Source: Chitinophagales bacterium (GTDB taxonomy: Bacteria > Bacteroidota > Bacteroidia > Chitinophagales > UBA2359). From it: a DNA stretch of 64,000 nt. Both the position numbers and the translations under genes were made by a program. How positions within the stretch are numbered: position 1 is the first letter of the stretch; every line of letters begins with the position of its first letter. The DNA lies in the NCBI GenBank assembly GCA_041392475.1, contig JAWKLZ010000003.1, forward strand, positions 1,261,501 through 1,325,500, read 5' to 3'. Positions 52,626 through 61,355 of this stretch are shown here, piece by piece. The notes beneath the pieces were generated by a model. The model was not told where the DNA came from. It saw only the letters and a list, made by a program, of their open reading frames with translations, and searched no databases.

Positions 52626-53171
52626 GATAGTTAACGTTTGATTGGGTGAATAAATAAAAAGTGGTATCTTTTTCTAAATTTTTAGTAACCTAATACCTAA
52701 GATTTGCGTATCATTTAACAAAAATATGCACACACCCGTGTATATTTCAATATTCATGCCAACGATAATCTCCTTTATAATTATATGATATTATTGGTAC
52801 TTCTTTTCATATAATTATCTAGCCTATATTGATAATCATTTTATTTGGATATACTTTTATTGATAATGCAATATTATCGCATTTTTTCTTTTTAATATAT
52901 TTTTTATCAGTTAATTGTGAATTAATTATTCAATCCCCCTAAGGTTGGGTTCTGTCGATTAAGTTCATTTTACTTTAGTCAAGGTGTCAGAAAGGGAAAA
53001 AATTAACATTTAATTTTGAATAAGAATATGTGTAACAATTAGGCATGTGTGTACTTGAATTGCTTGCAATAACTTTGTCATTTTTTGTTTTTCTGAAACA
53101 AAAAAAACTTCAAGGACGTATTTCGTGTCTTTTTTTGTAGGCATAATACCTGAAAGTGTGTACTTTTTTGC
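52626..53171. other. 546-base intergenic region without recognised gene
   Basis: Very AT-rich. I see no ORF with support on either strand. Near 53100-53130 a weak hairpin (AAGGACG / CGTGTCTT with a run of A on the plus strand) could be the cdd terminator. The WG-gene promoter must lie at the left end, but no clear TAnnTTTG box was found. An undetected small RNA cannot be excluded. Confidence 0.4.
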
Positions 53172-53678
53172 TTACTTTTTCTCAGTAAAAGCCCTCAATA
53201 TATCTCCCGAAAAGTAAAATGGCAGTAATTCCTTCATAGATTCTACCAAACACACCTTCTCGGCTCTTCCTAAAAGGTAAACAGTAATAGGGCTATCAAA
53301 TTTGTGTTCATATTCAGCAATCACCTGCCTACATCCACCACAAGGAGAGATAATATCTTCAAAATCTGCATTGTTAGAATAGTCTATAGTTACTGCAATT
53401 GCTTTTATTTTGATATTGGGTTTATTGGCAGAAGCATAAAATAAGGCAACTCTTTCTGCACACAAACCACTTGGATATGCTGCATTTTCTTGGTTGTTGC
53501 CTTCATAAATACTACCATCGGCTAGTAATACTGCAGCTCCTACTCTGAATCGAGAATAAGGTGCATAGGCTTGATTTACAGCATTTTTAGTGGCTTTGAA
53601 TAAAGAGATTTCTTCGGCTGTGAAGCTGGAGTAATCGTCATACAATTTAAGGCTACTGGCTATTTTGAGTTCTTTCAT
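53172..53678 (-). CDS. cdd: Cytidine deaminase
   Basis: A 168-residue tetrameric-type deaminase that converts cytidine and deoxycytidine to the uridine forms in pyrimidine salvage. The zinc and catalytic motifs are intact: GLCAERVALFYASA (C-A-E) and IISPCGGCRQVIAEYE (P-C-x-x-C). The substrate-binding FRVGAAVLLADGSIYEGNNQ block precedes them. Slightly longer than the usual 130-140 residues because of an N-terminal extension (MKELKIASSLKLYDDYSSFT). It lies 38 bases downstream of the sugar-phosphate transferase gene on the same strand and may be its last operon member. Confidence 0.95.
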   Translation of the reverse strand: MKELKIASSLKLYDDYSSFTAEEISLFKATKNAVNQAYAPYSRFRVGAAVLLADGSIYEGNNQENAAYPSGLCAERVALFYASANKPNIKIKAIAVTIDYSNNADFEDIISPCGGCRQVIAEYEHKFDSPITVYLLGRAEKVCLVESMKELLPFYFSGDILRAFTEKK

Positions 53679-53716
53679 TCTGTTTGTTTTGAAGTGTTTG
53701 TGTATTTGAATCTTCT

Positions 53717-55132
53717 CTACTTCCCTTTTCCCTGCAATAAAATCAAAACCGTATAAATCATGATTTTGAAGTCAATCGCCAAAGACATATTTTCGATGTA
53801 AAGCAAGTCGTATTTCATCCGTTGGATCATCTGATCGACATTTTCGGCATAACCAAACTTTACCATTCCCCAAGAAGTAATGCCTGGGCGAACTTTGTGT
53901 AAATGTCTGTATTCAGGAGCTTTTTGGATAATTTGGTCAATAAAAAACTGACGTTCAGGGCGAGGTCCTACCAGAGACATATCTCCTCGAAACACATTCC
54001 AAAATTGCGGAATTTCGTCTAATCGCCATTTTCGCATCACACTACCCCATTTTGTCATGCGAGGATCTTCGTCACTTGAGAGAGCGGGACCATACTTTTC
54101 TGCATCTACTACCATCGAGCGAAACTTGATAATGCGAAATGGATTTCCATTGAGTCCAATGCGTTCTTGTGAATAGAAAATAGGACCAGGAGATGATAAT
54201 TTTACCCGCATTGCAGTGAAAAGATAAATCGGTAAAAGCAAAAAAAGCATGGTTCCCGAAGCAAAAATATCTATCGCACGTTTGATATTTTTTTGCCATT
54301 GAGGCATCAATTCAGGATAAATTTCGATAAGAATTGCCCCCAAAACATGGTTCATCTTGACCGAACCTGCCAATATATCATACATATCGGGGATGATTTT
54401 GATGACCACATTTCTATCTACCAACAAATCCATAATCGCTGGAATATGCTCTCGTTCATGGTGTTCGATAGCAATAATGATTTCGTCAATAGCCTCTTTC
54501 TGAATGATTTGAGGTAAATCCTTTACATCCCCCAATTTAGGCATATAATCTGCAAGCGCATTTTCGCCGCTATCCGCTGCTTCTACATATCCCACAAAAC
54601 GATAACCCAAAGAACGTCTTGCGCCCATAATTTCCTTATAAACTTCAATTGCATTTTTGTCGCTGCCCAAGATAATCGTATTATAGCCTATGGTATTGAT
54701 TTCCAATTGTTTTTTGGCTCTTGTCAATAGGATAATCCTACCAAAAAGTGTACTAAAAAATTGCAGCCCAAACAATACTGCCAATGACCTATAATAACTC
54801 ATATAACTACTTACCACATCGTCTAATATCAACACAAAAAACAGAAACAATACGCCGATAGTAGTTGTGATAAAAGTGCGCTGAAACTCCACCAGCCTTG
54901 ATTTGCGGTAAATATCGCTGTAAGCCCCTAACAATGTATGCAGTACCATCCAGCCAATCGGAATGAGTGCAATGCCCAAATAAAAACGAGTGTCTTGATA
55001 ATACGTCCAACTAATTGGTAGATTTTCGATGACAATTTTGCGGTAAGTGAAAAACAAACCCCAAGAGAACAGGGCGGCAAGGTAATCCCACAATACATAA
55101 AACAACAAACCGATTTTTTTTGTCTCCCTCAT
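53717..55132 (-). CDS. Polyprenyl sugar-phosphate transferase (exopolysaccharide initiation)
   Basis: About 471 residues. Four to five N-terminal membrane helices (KIGLLFYVLWDYLAALFSWG, FYLGIALIPIGWMVLHTLL) are followed by a nucleotide-binding-like middle (NTIILGSDKNAIEVYKEIMG) and the C-terminal bacterial sugar transferase domain (PF02397). That domain shows KRAIDIFASGTMLFLLLPIY, LSSPGPIFYSQERIGLNGNP, FRIIKFRSM and LVGPRPERQFF. It moves a sugar phosphate from a nucleotide sugar onto undecaprenyl phosphate, starting a surface polysaccharide repeat. I chose ATG 55132, whose first base overlaps the stop of the upstream lipoprotein gene (TAATG), so the two are translationally coupled. Confidence 0.9.
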   Translation of the reverse strand: MRETKKIGLLFYVLWDYLAALFSWGLFFTYRKIVIENLPISWTYYQDTRFYLGIALIPIGWMVLHTLLGAYSDIYRKSRLVEFQRTFITTTIGVLFLFFVLILDDVVSSYMSYYRSLAVLFGLQFFSTLFGRIILLTRAKKQLEINTIGYNTIILGSDKNAIEVYKEIMGARRSLGYRFVGYVEAADSGENALADYMPKLGDVKDLPQIIQKEAIDEIIIAIEHHEREHIPAIMDLLVDRNVVIKIIPDMYDILAGSVKMNHVLGAILIEIYPELMPQWQKNIKRAIDIFASGTMLFLLLPIYLFTAMRVKLSSPGPIFYSQERIGLNGNPFRIIKFRSMVVDAEKYGPALSSDEDPRMTKWGSVMRKWRLDEIPQFWNVFRGDMSLVGPRPERQFFIDQIIQKAPEYRHLHKVRPGITSWGMVKFGYAENVDQMIQRMKYDLLYIENMSLAIDFKIMIYTVLILLQGKGK

Positions 55133-55992
55133 TACTGCTGATAAATTAATTTGATGTTGTCCCAAAAGAAAGTTCCAGATGATTCACCATCATTCAAATT
55201 TCCATCAAATAAAATTCTAAACTGATTTTTGTCCTGCAATTTTAGGGCGGCAATGGTGTTGGTCAAATCTATGTAAATTTTGTTCCAATCATCACGTGCA
55301 GCGACAAACAACAAAAAACTACCGATAGGTTCACCTCCAGTATCGTCAGAGGCTTCAATAAATACTTCAAATGGGTGCGTACATTTGTAGTCAATTTCCA
55401 GATAAACAGCTTGTTGACTCGTGGCGGGTAGGGCGTGTGAATTACTGTTTTTAATCAAAAAATTATTTTTGGTGCTGGTCAATTCCGTTTTACCACTTCT
55501 ACTGCCACTAAGCACTTCACTATCAATAGTAGTGATGCCAATATCGCCTTCAAAAAAATTGCCGAAAGCATCAAAATCGCTAATAAATGCAAAATTAGTT
55601 CTGTCGGAATAATTGAAGGTAGGTACAATCGTATCGGTTTCAAGCGGTTTGAAATTGAGTGTCAAAATTGCTGATTGATAAAATGGATAAATCACCCGAT
55701 CGGAAGATACGCCATTGTTGTTGATTCCCGCTTGAAGCGTCAATATACCTTCTCCTTCTTCCAAAATGGGAATCAAAGCCGGTAACTCAAAAACACCCAA
55801 AGGTTCGTTGCCTACAAAAGCCCATATAGTAGTAATCTTGTGGGTATTAGCACCTTGATTGGAACTCGATGCGACTTTTACTTCTTCAATGTAAACATAG
55901 GCAGGATTCAGTTCCGTTGTTGTGCAAGAAGTCCACAAAACCATTGAAGTAGAGAAAAAGAGAAAAATGTATAGATAATTAATGTGTTTCAT
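55132..55992 (-). CDS. Lipoprotein of unknown function
   Basis: A 286-residue exported lipoprotein. The signal YLYIFLFFSTSMVLWTSC ends in a Cys suited to lipid attachment, followed by TTTELNPAYVYIEEVKVASS. The body is a beta-rich extracytoplasmic domain; the C-terminal part (YLEIDYKCTHPFEVFIEASD, FLLFVAARDDWNKIYIDLTN, FRILFDGNLNDGESSGTFFW) has the look of a jelly-roll carbohydrate-binding domain. The stop overlaps the start of the sugar-phosphate transferase gene, linking it to polysaccharide synthesis. Function is not known. Confidence 0.75.
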   Translation of the reverse strand: MKHINYLYIFLFFSTSMVLWTSCTTTELNPAYVYIEEVKVASSSNQGANTHKITTIWAFVGNEPLGVFELPALIPILEEGEGILTLQAGINNNGVSSDRVIYPFYQSAILTLNFKPLETDTIVPTFNYSDRTNFAFISDFDAFGNFFEGDIGITTIDSEVLSGSRSGKTELTSTKNNFLIKNSNSHALPATSQQAVYLEIDYKCTHPFEVFIEASDDTGGEPIGSFLLFVAARDDWNKIYIDLTNTIAALKLQDKNQFRILFDGNLNDGESSGTFFWDNIKLIYQQ

Positions 55993-56100
55993 TTTGAGGT
56001 TTTGAAGTGTTGATGTTTTAGAGTGTTAATGGTGATGAGTAAATGGCATTAAAATCGTTTGCTATCAATAATTTAAAATCTTTCGTCTAAAGTCTAAATC

Positions 56101-57081
56101 TCACAACTCTGCAATTCTTTCCTCAATCGCATCCGAAATTCGGTAAGCAATCTCCATCGCATTGTAGCCATCTTCAATGGTCACTTCTTCTCGTTTATTT
56201 TGCAAGATACTTTCTGCAAAAAGGCTGAGTTCCATTTGAATAGAGTTAACAGGCGGAGCATCCGATTTTTCGAATAGAATGTATTTTTTACCCCTTTCAT
56301 CTCCCATATTGATTTCAAAACTACCGATGCCTTTTTCCGCAGCCTCACTAATGCGAACAATCTCCGATTTCTTCTCCAAAAAATCAATGCTTACATAAGC
56401 ATTCGGCTGAAAAATTCGTGTTTTTCGCATGTTCTTCAAGGATAAACGGCTGGCAGTCACGTTGGCTACACAACCATTTTCAAATTCAATGCGGGCATTG
56501 GCAATGTCAGGAGTCGTAGAAACAATCGAAACACCACTGGCATGAATTGCTTTTACCTTTGAAGGTACAATGCTCAGTATCACATCAATATCGTGAATCA
56601 TCAAATCCAAAACCACCGAAACATCCGTTCCTCTTGGATTGAACATTGCTAAGCGGTGTGTTTCGATGAACATGGGCTGTAATTCAATGTTTTTCACTGC
56701 TAAAAAAGCTGGGTTAAAGCGTTCTACATGACCAACTTGTGCTTTTACGCCTTTTGCCGCCACTTTATCCACCAATTGTCGAGCTTCTGCCATATTGCTC
56801 GCCAAGGGTTTTTCGATAAAAATGTGTTTTCTTGCTTCAATCGCTCGACTTGCCACTTCAAAATGTGTGCTGGTTGGCGTTACAATATCTGCTACATCAA
56901 TCGCAGCAATTAGTTCATCAAAATCTGTAAACCGTTTGACTCCAAGCTCTTGACTTACTTTTTCAGCATTGAAATTATTTGGATCATAAAATCCTACAAG
57001 TTCGTAATGTTCAATATTTTGAAGTAATTTTACGTGAATTTTCCCCAAATGCCCTACTCCAAAAACGCCTATTTTTAACAT
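56101..57081 (-). CDS. Gfo/Idh/MocA family oxidoreductase
   Basis: A 326-residue NAD(P)-dependent sugar dehydrogenase-like protein. The Rossmann loop is IGVFGVGHLGKIHVKLLQNI; the family motif EKPLASNMAEARQLVDKVAA and VGHVERFNPAFLAVKN follow. The C-terminal domain holds DLMIHDIDVILSIVPSKVKA with the usual His-Asp. Members work on inositols, nucleotide sugars or biliverdin. Set among a sugar-phosphate transferase and a membrane glycosyltransferase-like gene, it may process a nucleotide sugar (inference). The exact substrate is unknown. Confidence 0.88.
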   Translation of the reverse strand: MLKIGVFGVGHLGKIHVKLLQNIEHYELVGFYDPNNFNAEKVSQELGVKRFTDFDELIAAIDVADIVTPTSTHFEVASRAIEARKHIFIEKPLASNMAEARQLVDKVAAKGVKAQVGHVERFNPAFLAVKNIELQPMFIETHRLAMFNPRGTDVSVVLDLMIHDIDVILSIVPSKVKAIHASGVSIVSTTPDIANARIEFENGCVANVTASRLSLKNMRKTRIFQPNAYVSIDFLEKKSEIVRISEAAEKGIGSFEINMGDERGKKYILFEKSDAPPVNSIQMELSLFAESILQNKREEVTIEDGYNAMEIAYRISDAIEERIAEL

Positions 57082-57202
57082 ACTGGTATTTTTAATTTTT
57101 TGGATGGCAAAATTAAGAAAATTATTGCAGGCTATTTCTTCAATGTTAAAACAACGAATTTAAATCCGTAGCCGTTGCTAAAACTGAAAACTATTGATAG
57201 AA

Positions 57203-59035
57203 ATGAACGGACGAGCTTATATATCTTTTTTCATCTGTTGTTTGCTGTGTTATTTGTTGTTTCGAATAGCTTTTATGCACTCACAGTGGAACCATAATTT
57301 CACGATTGGTTATGATGTGAGTGGATATTATGCTTACTTGCCAGCACATTTCATATACGATGATTTGGAACAGTTGAAGTATATGGAAGATATTTGTAAA
57401 CGCTATACTTCTGTGTCTGATAACTGGTCGGTTGCAGCGAATGGTCATAAAGTACAAAAATATCCTATTGGAATGGCGATTTTGTATGCGCCTGCATTTG
57501 GTGTCGCCCATTTTTTTGCAGATAAGTGGGGGTTTCCTCAAGATGGGTATTCCTTTCCCTATCAATACTTTTTATCGCTTTATAGTGTGTTGTTTGCCTG
57601 TTTGGGGCTTTGGCTGTTGCGAACTTGTTTGTTGTATTATTTCAAAGATTTGACGGTTGGAATTGTATTGGCAATCATTGTTTTGGCAACCAATTACATC
57701 GTTTATGCAGGGCTGTCTGCTGCAATGACCCATGGTTATTTGTTCACACTCTATGCGTTATTGATTTGGCTGACGATTTTGTGGCATCAACAACAAAAAT
57801 GGGGGTTGGCTGCTTCCATAGGATTGCTATATGGTTTGATGGTTATTGTGCGTCCTACCGAAGTCATTGCCATTTTGATTCCTTTGCTTTGGGGGATTGA
57901 TAGCAGAAAAGCGATGAAGGCAAAGGCTCAATTGGTGTGGCAAAGCAAAGGACAGGTCGCATTGTTGACGGTGTGTACGATTGCAGTAGGCATGATTCAG
58001 TTGTTGTATTGGAAAAAGATTTCGGGTGATTGGTTTTATTATTCTTATGATGATCAAGGGTTTAGTTTTTTGAGCCCCTACCTCATGGACGGCTTGTTTA
58101 GTTACCGCAAAGGTTGGCTGATTTATACACCTGTGATGATTTTTGCATTAGCAGGGTTTTGGCAACTTTTCAAAAAAACAAATCAAGTGTTTTGGGCTTG
58201 TTTGGTATTTGTAGTGATGAATGTTTACATTGTTTATAGTTGGGATATTTGGTGGTATGGCGGTAGTGTAGGGTCAAGGGCAGTTGTTCAGTCTTATGCA
58301 ATATTGGCGTTTCCATTTGCGGCTTTTGTGGCTTGGATAATGGAACAAAAAAAACGGGCTTTGCTCATTGCTTGGGCTGCAATCGTATTGGTTTTTGCTG
58401 ACCTCAATCTTATGCAAACTTGGCAGTCGCATAGTGCTGGCGGCGGCTGGAATGGAGAATACATGACCCGTGCTTACTATTTCAGTATCATTGGTAGTAC
58501 ACAGATTAAACAAGAAAATCGCAAATATTTGGATGTAGGTAGGCGTATCCGAGATACAAGAGGCATGACTTTTCGGCAGTTATATTTTGAGGATTTCGAG
58601 ACCCCAAAAGATAGTAATATAGTTCGGATCCAAGACCAAAAATTTGAAGGCAATTATGCGGCAATTGTGAACAAAGACCATCCTCATGCGCCTTATTTTG
58701 AAGTACCCTTGACGGATATTCAACCTACTTCAAAGGCATGGATTCGAGCAGGTGTACAGATATTTTTTATGGATGCAGAATGGAATGAGTGGCAAATGAC
58801 GAGCTTGGTGATAGAATTTTGGAGAGGGGAGGAGCTAATTGAGAGCCGTCCAATGAGGTTGCATTGGTTAACGGATGGTTGGAAATGGTACCATGCTTAT
58901 TTTGAGCGGCCACTTCCCCGCAAAATGCGAGAGAATATTCAGCCAAATGACCGATTGAAGGTATATGTATTGAATCAAGGAAGTGAGAAAAAATTGTATA
59001 TAGATAATTTTGCAGTAGAATTGATTGAGCCTTAG
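57203..59035 (+). CDS. Multi-pass membrane protein, glycosyltransferase-like
   Basis: A 610-residue integral membrane protein. About ten hydrophobic segments lie in the first 420 residues (AYISFFICCLLCYLLFRIAF, SLYSVLFACLGLWLLRTCLL, IVLAIIVLATNYIVYAGLSA, ALAGFWQLFKKTNQVFWACL). The first loop (FTIGYDVSGYYAYLPAHFIY) carries Asp in the place seen in GT-C family transferases, which use lipid-linked sugars. The C-terminal 150 residues (YFEDFETPKDSNIVRIQDQ, WNEWQMTSLVIEFWRGEELI) form an extracytoplasmic beta-rich domain. GT-C assignment is an inference from topology. I chose ATG 57203. The accessory region starts at its stop. Confidence 0.75.
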   Translation: MNGRAYISFFICCLLCYLLFRIAFMHSQWNHNFTIGYDVSGYYAYLPAHFIYDDLEQLKYMEDICKRYTSVSDNWSVAANGHKVQKYPIGMAILYAPAFGVAHFFADKWGFPQDGYSFPYQYFLSLYSVLFACLGLWLLRTCLLYYFKDLTVGIVLAIIVLATNYIVYAGLSAAMTHGYLFTLYALLIWLTILWHQQQKWGLAASIGLLYGLMVIVRPTEVIAILIPLLWGIDSRKAMKAKAQLVWQSKGQVALLTVCTIAVGMIQLLYWKKISGDWFYYSYDDQGFSFLSPYLMDGLFSYRKGWLIYTPVMIFALAGFWQLFKKTNQVFWACLVFVVMNVYIVYSWDIWWYGGSVGSRAVVQSYAILAFPFAAFVAWIMEQKKRALLIAWAAIVLVFADLNLMQTWQSHSAGGGWNGEYMTRAYYFSIIGSTQIKQENRKYLDVGRRIRDTRGMTFRQLYFEDFETPKDSNIVRIQDQKFEGNYAAIVNKDHPHAPYFEVPLTDIQPTSKAWIRAGVQIFFMDAEWNEWQMTSLVIEFWRGEELIESRPMRLHWLTDGWKWYHAYFERPLPRKMRENIQPNDRLKVYVLNQGSEKKLYIDNFAVELIEP

Positions 59036-59044
59036 GAATGAAAA

Positions 59045-59828
59045 AGAACATTTTATATTTGCTTTTTGCATCTTCTTAATAATGTCAAATAAATCAGTTT
59101 GTTCCAACTTCTTTTCATCTGTTTCTTCGTAAACGGTTGTGTTCTTTTTCATACGGCTTTAAAAACTTGCCCCTGCTTGGTCAATTTTTTCAAAATCTCC
59201 TATGTTATAATAACCTAAATCTCGTATATATAAGATACCACTCTCTATTTTGCCTTCTTCTAAATGTGTATCGGATTGTTTTGCATCATTTTCCGTTCCC
59301 TTACAGGTAATCACGCCAATAAAATCACCACTGAGAAAGCGATATTCTAAGTGCCACTTATAACCTGAATTACCTGTCTCTTTTCCCCCCTTTTTACCAG
59401 TGCCTGGAAACAATTTACTCATACAATCAGGCAATTTTATATAGGTAGAGTCTAATAATTGAATGTCTTTAAAAGGTAAATCCAATTGAACACTTGAAAT
59501 TATACTATTTAATTGAAGAGCTAATAATCTATTAATCAATGATTTAAAAAAAATCAATGCTCTGTTCATTAAAACGCTGATTGATACCTTCTTCGGTTAT
59601 ATCAATACCATGATTATTCTTGAGTGCTGCCCTATAATCAGTTAAACTCACAAAGGGCAGAGATTTCGCAAACATTTTTAACAATAGTTGGCAAAATACA
59701 AAGCCCATCAATTTAGAGCTTCGACGTACAAAACAAGTTTCTCGGGCAATTTCTTCAATGGAGGATTCACTAAAAGAAGTTACCATTTTTTCACTAACTT
59801 CGTTCATGTAAGGCAGTAAGTTCTTCAT
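59045..59828 (-). pseudogene. IS4-family transposase remnant, three frames
   Basis: Three successive fragments on the minus strand read as one DDE transposase. 59828-59544 begins MKNLLPYMNEVSEKMVTSF and ends FNEQSIDFF. 59569-59159 continues with IQLLDSTYIKLPDCMSKLFP (first Asp) and GYKWHLEYRFLSGDF, ending at DQAGASF. A third frame from 59152 gives KKNTTVYEETDEKKLEQTDL. The C-terminal part with the last catalytic residue is missing, and the sequence runs straight into the stop of the upstream membrane protein. It is a degraded insertion sequence; the family call rests on the LLDSTYIKLP-type motif. Confidence 0.75.
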
Positions 59829-59954
59829 ATAATTTTTTTTTGTTTTTTAATTTATATATGAAAAGACTATCTGCCTTATTTTGTTTATAGAAACTTTCGC
59901 ATTTATTCTTAATCTTATTTTCAGTCTAATAGGTATTGTTAATTCCTAAACTTG

Positions 59955-60145
59955 ATGGCTATGGTAGCCCTATGTTAAAGTACAAAATAGCTGGTGATGG
60001 TGAAAAGAGCATCATCGAAGATGGCTAGGAAACCGCCGTATGCAGCCTGCCCGTATGCTTGCCTGCTCCGAAGAAACGAAGTGTAATCGGAGGTGGTGTG
60101 AGAGGTACTCCCGTAGGCAAACCGCTTACGGGCTACCTACTCGAT
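59955..60145 (+). mobile_element. Group II intron 3'-end remnant with altered domain V
   Basis: About 190 bp that match the 3' end of the complete intron at 63207-63742 almost exactly on both sides (TAGCCCTATGTTAAAGTAC at the left; GGTACTCCCGTAGGCAAACC and CTCGAT at the right). In the middle, where domain V should close with TACGGTGGT, an extra stretch (AAGAAACGAAGTGTAATCGG) changes the hairpin. The 5' part of the intron is missing, replaced by IS4-like DNA. It lies 10 bases past the stop of the monooxygenase gene, in the opposite orientation. Confidence 0.75.
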
Positions 60146-60155
60146 TGTGCTTTCG

Positions 60156-60476
60156 TTATTCTTTTTCAAATCCATAGTCTCTCTCTACAAATGCTATTCT
60201 TGTTTTAAATGCACTGTACCATTGTTTTCTACCTTTTTCTCTTGCAATCGAATGGTCAGTATTCTCTTTCCATTTTTTGATTGACTCTAAATCTCTCCAA
60301 TATGAAACAGTAATTCCAAGTTCATTTCTTGCGAATTCAATTCCTAAAAAACCATCTTGAACTTTTGCTAATTCTACCATCTTATCGGCTACCTCAGCAT
60401 AGTTATCATCTATCTCGGTTCTCATTGATGAAAAAATAACCGCATAATACGGTGGTTTTGGAGTGTTTGCTATCAT
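60156..60476 (-). CDS. Antibiotic biosynthesis monooxygenase (ABM) domain protein
   Basis: A 106-residue small protein of the ABM family (PF03992), a dimeric ferredoxin-like fold that includes quinone-forming monooxygenases and haem-degrading enzymes. The visible pattern is PPYYAVIFSSMRTEIDDNYA, MVELAKVQDGFLGIEFARNE, ITVSYWRDLESIKKWKENTD and HSIAREKGRKQWYSAF. Length is normal. It follows the broken dinB gene with a 5-base gap on the same strand and is followed by the intron remnant. Despite the family name, a link to antibiotics is not implied. Confidence 0.85.
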   Translation of the reverse strand: MIANTPKPPYYAVIFSSMRTEIDDNYAEVADKMVELAKVQDGFLGIEFARNELGITVSYWRDLESIKKWKENTDHSIAREKGRKQWYSAFKTRIAFVERDYGFEKE

Positions 60477-60481
60477 TGCTG

Positions 60482-60917
60482 TTAATCTATGATTTGTTTT
60501 AAATGGTGTTCTAAATGTTCAATGTAACCGCCTATAATATATTTCAAAGTCAATAGGTTTCCACCAACACTACTTTACTTCATCAAACTTTCTTAAGGTA
60601 TTTGTCTAATGATTTCAATTAGTTGTTTATTATAAATTGTCCAGAAATTAATTATTTGAACACTCTCTATGTCTTGATAAAAATTGAATTTATTCCATTC
60701 GTTCTGGTTATAGGAAATCTGGGTTTGATTCAAATTGGGCTCGAATGATTCTATGGTGATTATTTGTAGCACTGTCAATTAAGTAACCTAATATTTCTTT
60801 TTTGCTTCATTTGTCTGGTCAATTTTTTTACGATAAACTTACTTCATAAATTTCCATCAAAAGTTTTGGTGCTATGCCTAAAAGGTAGTTCAATCGATTT
60901 ATCGATTCTTCAATCAT
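60482..60917 (-). pseudogene. DinB superfamily protein, multiply frameshifted
   Basis: Read on the minus strand, four short open stretches in changing frames make up one DinB-like protein. The first is MIEESINRLNYLLGIAPKLL from ATG 60917. Next is ILGYLIDSATNNHHRIIRAQ near 60790-60735, then NQNEWNKFNFYQDIESVQII in the following frame, and GGYIEHLEHHLKQIID to the stop at 60482. The conserved His-containing helices (IDSATNNHHR, HLEHH) are those of the DinB metal-binding four-helix fold. The start lies 3 bases past the beta-lactamase stop, suggesting a former operon. It appears inactivated by several indels. Confidence 0.75.
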
Positions 60918-61355
60918 TTTCTAATCATTAGAGTAGTAGTCATAAACGGTTTTAGCAATATCAGCTATCAATTCTTCTCCTTTTTCGAATCCTTCAATAT
61001 TTCGAATAAAAACGGATATATAGATTTTTCGGTTGTTGGGCAATTTGATAATTCCAACATTATTGATTGATCCAGTAATTCCTTCTTCACTTGTAAAGGA
61101 AGTTCCTGCTCGTTGTGCTATTTCTACATTAGGTAATTTACCTTTAAGACGCTTAACTCCTGTTTTACTTTTTACCATGGCTTGATAAAGCCATTCCGTG
61201 TTTTCTTTATTTAGAATTCCACCTTCAGAAAAGGCCTTCAAAAGATTTGCGTAAGCGTTTGGGGTGGCTTTATTCGTAAACTGAGATTCCCAATCTTGAT
61301 GCATTGCCTCTTCATTATTTCTAATAATGATGCTTTTGTTAGCAATGAACTTTTC

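Noticed and set aside
60477..60600. A second attC site between dinB and ABM
   Set aside because: No paired core sites or hairpin of the attC type; the two genes are simply adjacent, 5 bases apart.
60593..60778. 61-codon frame between the beta-lactamase and ABM genes taken as its own gene
   Set aside because: It is the middle part of the frameshifted DinB gene (the NQNEWNKFNFYQ block), not a separate gene.
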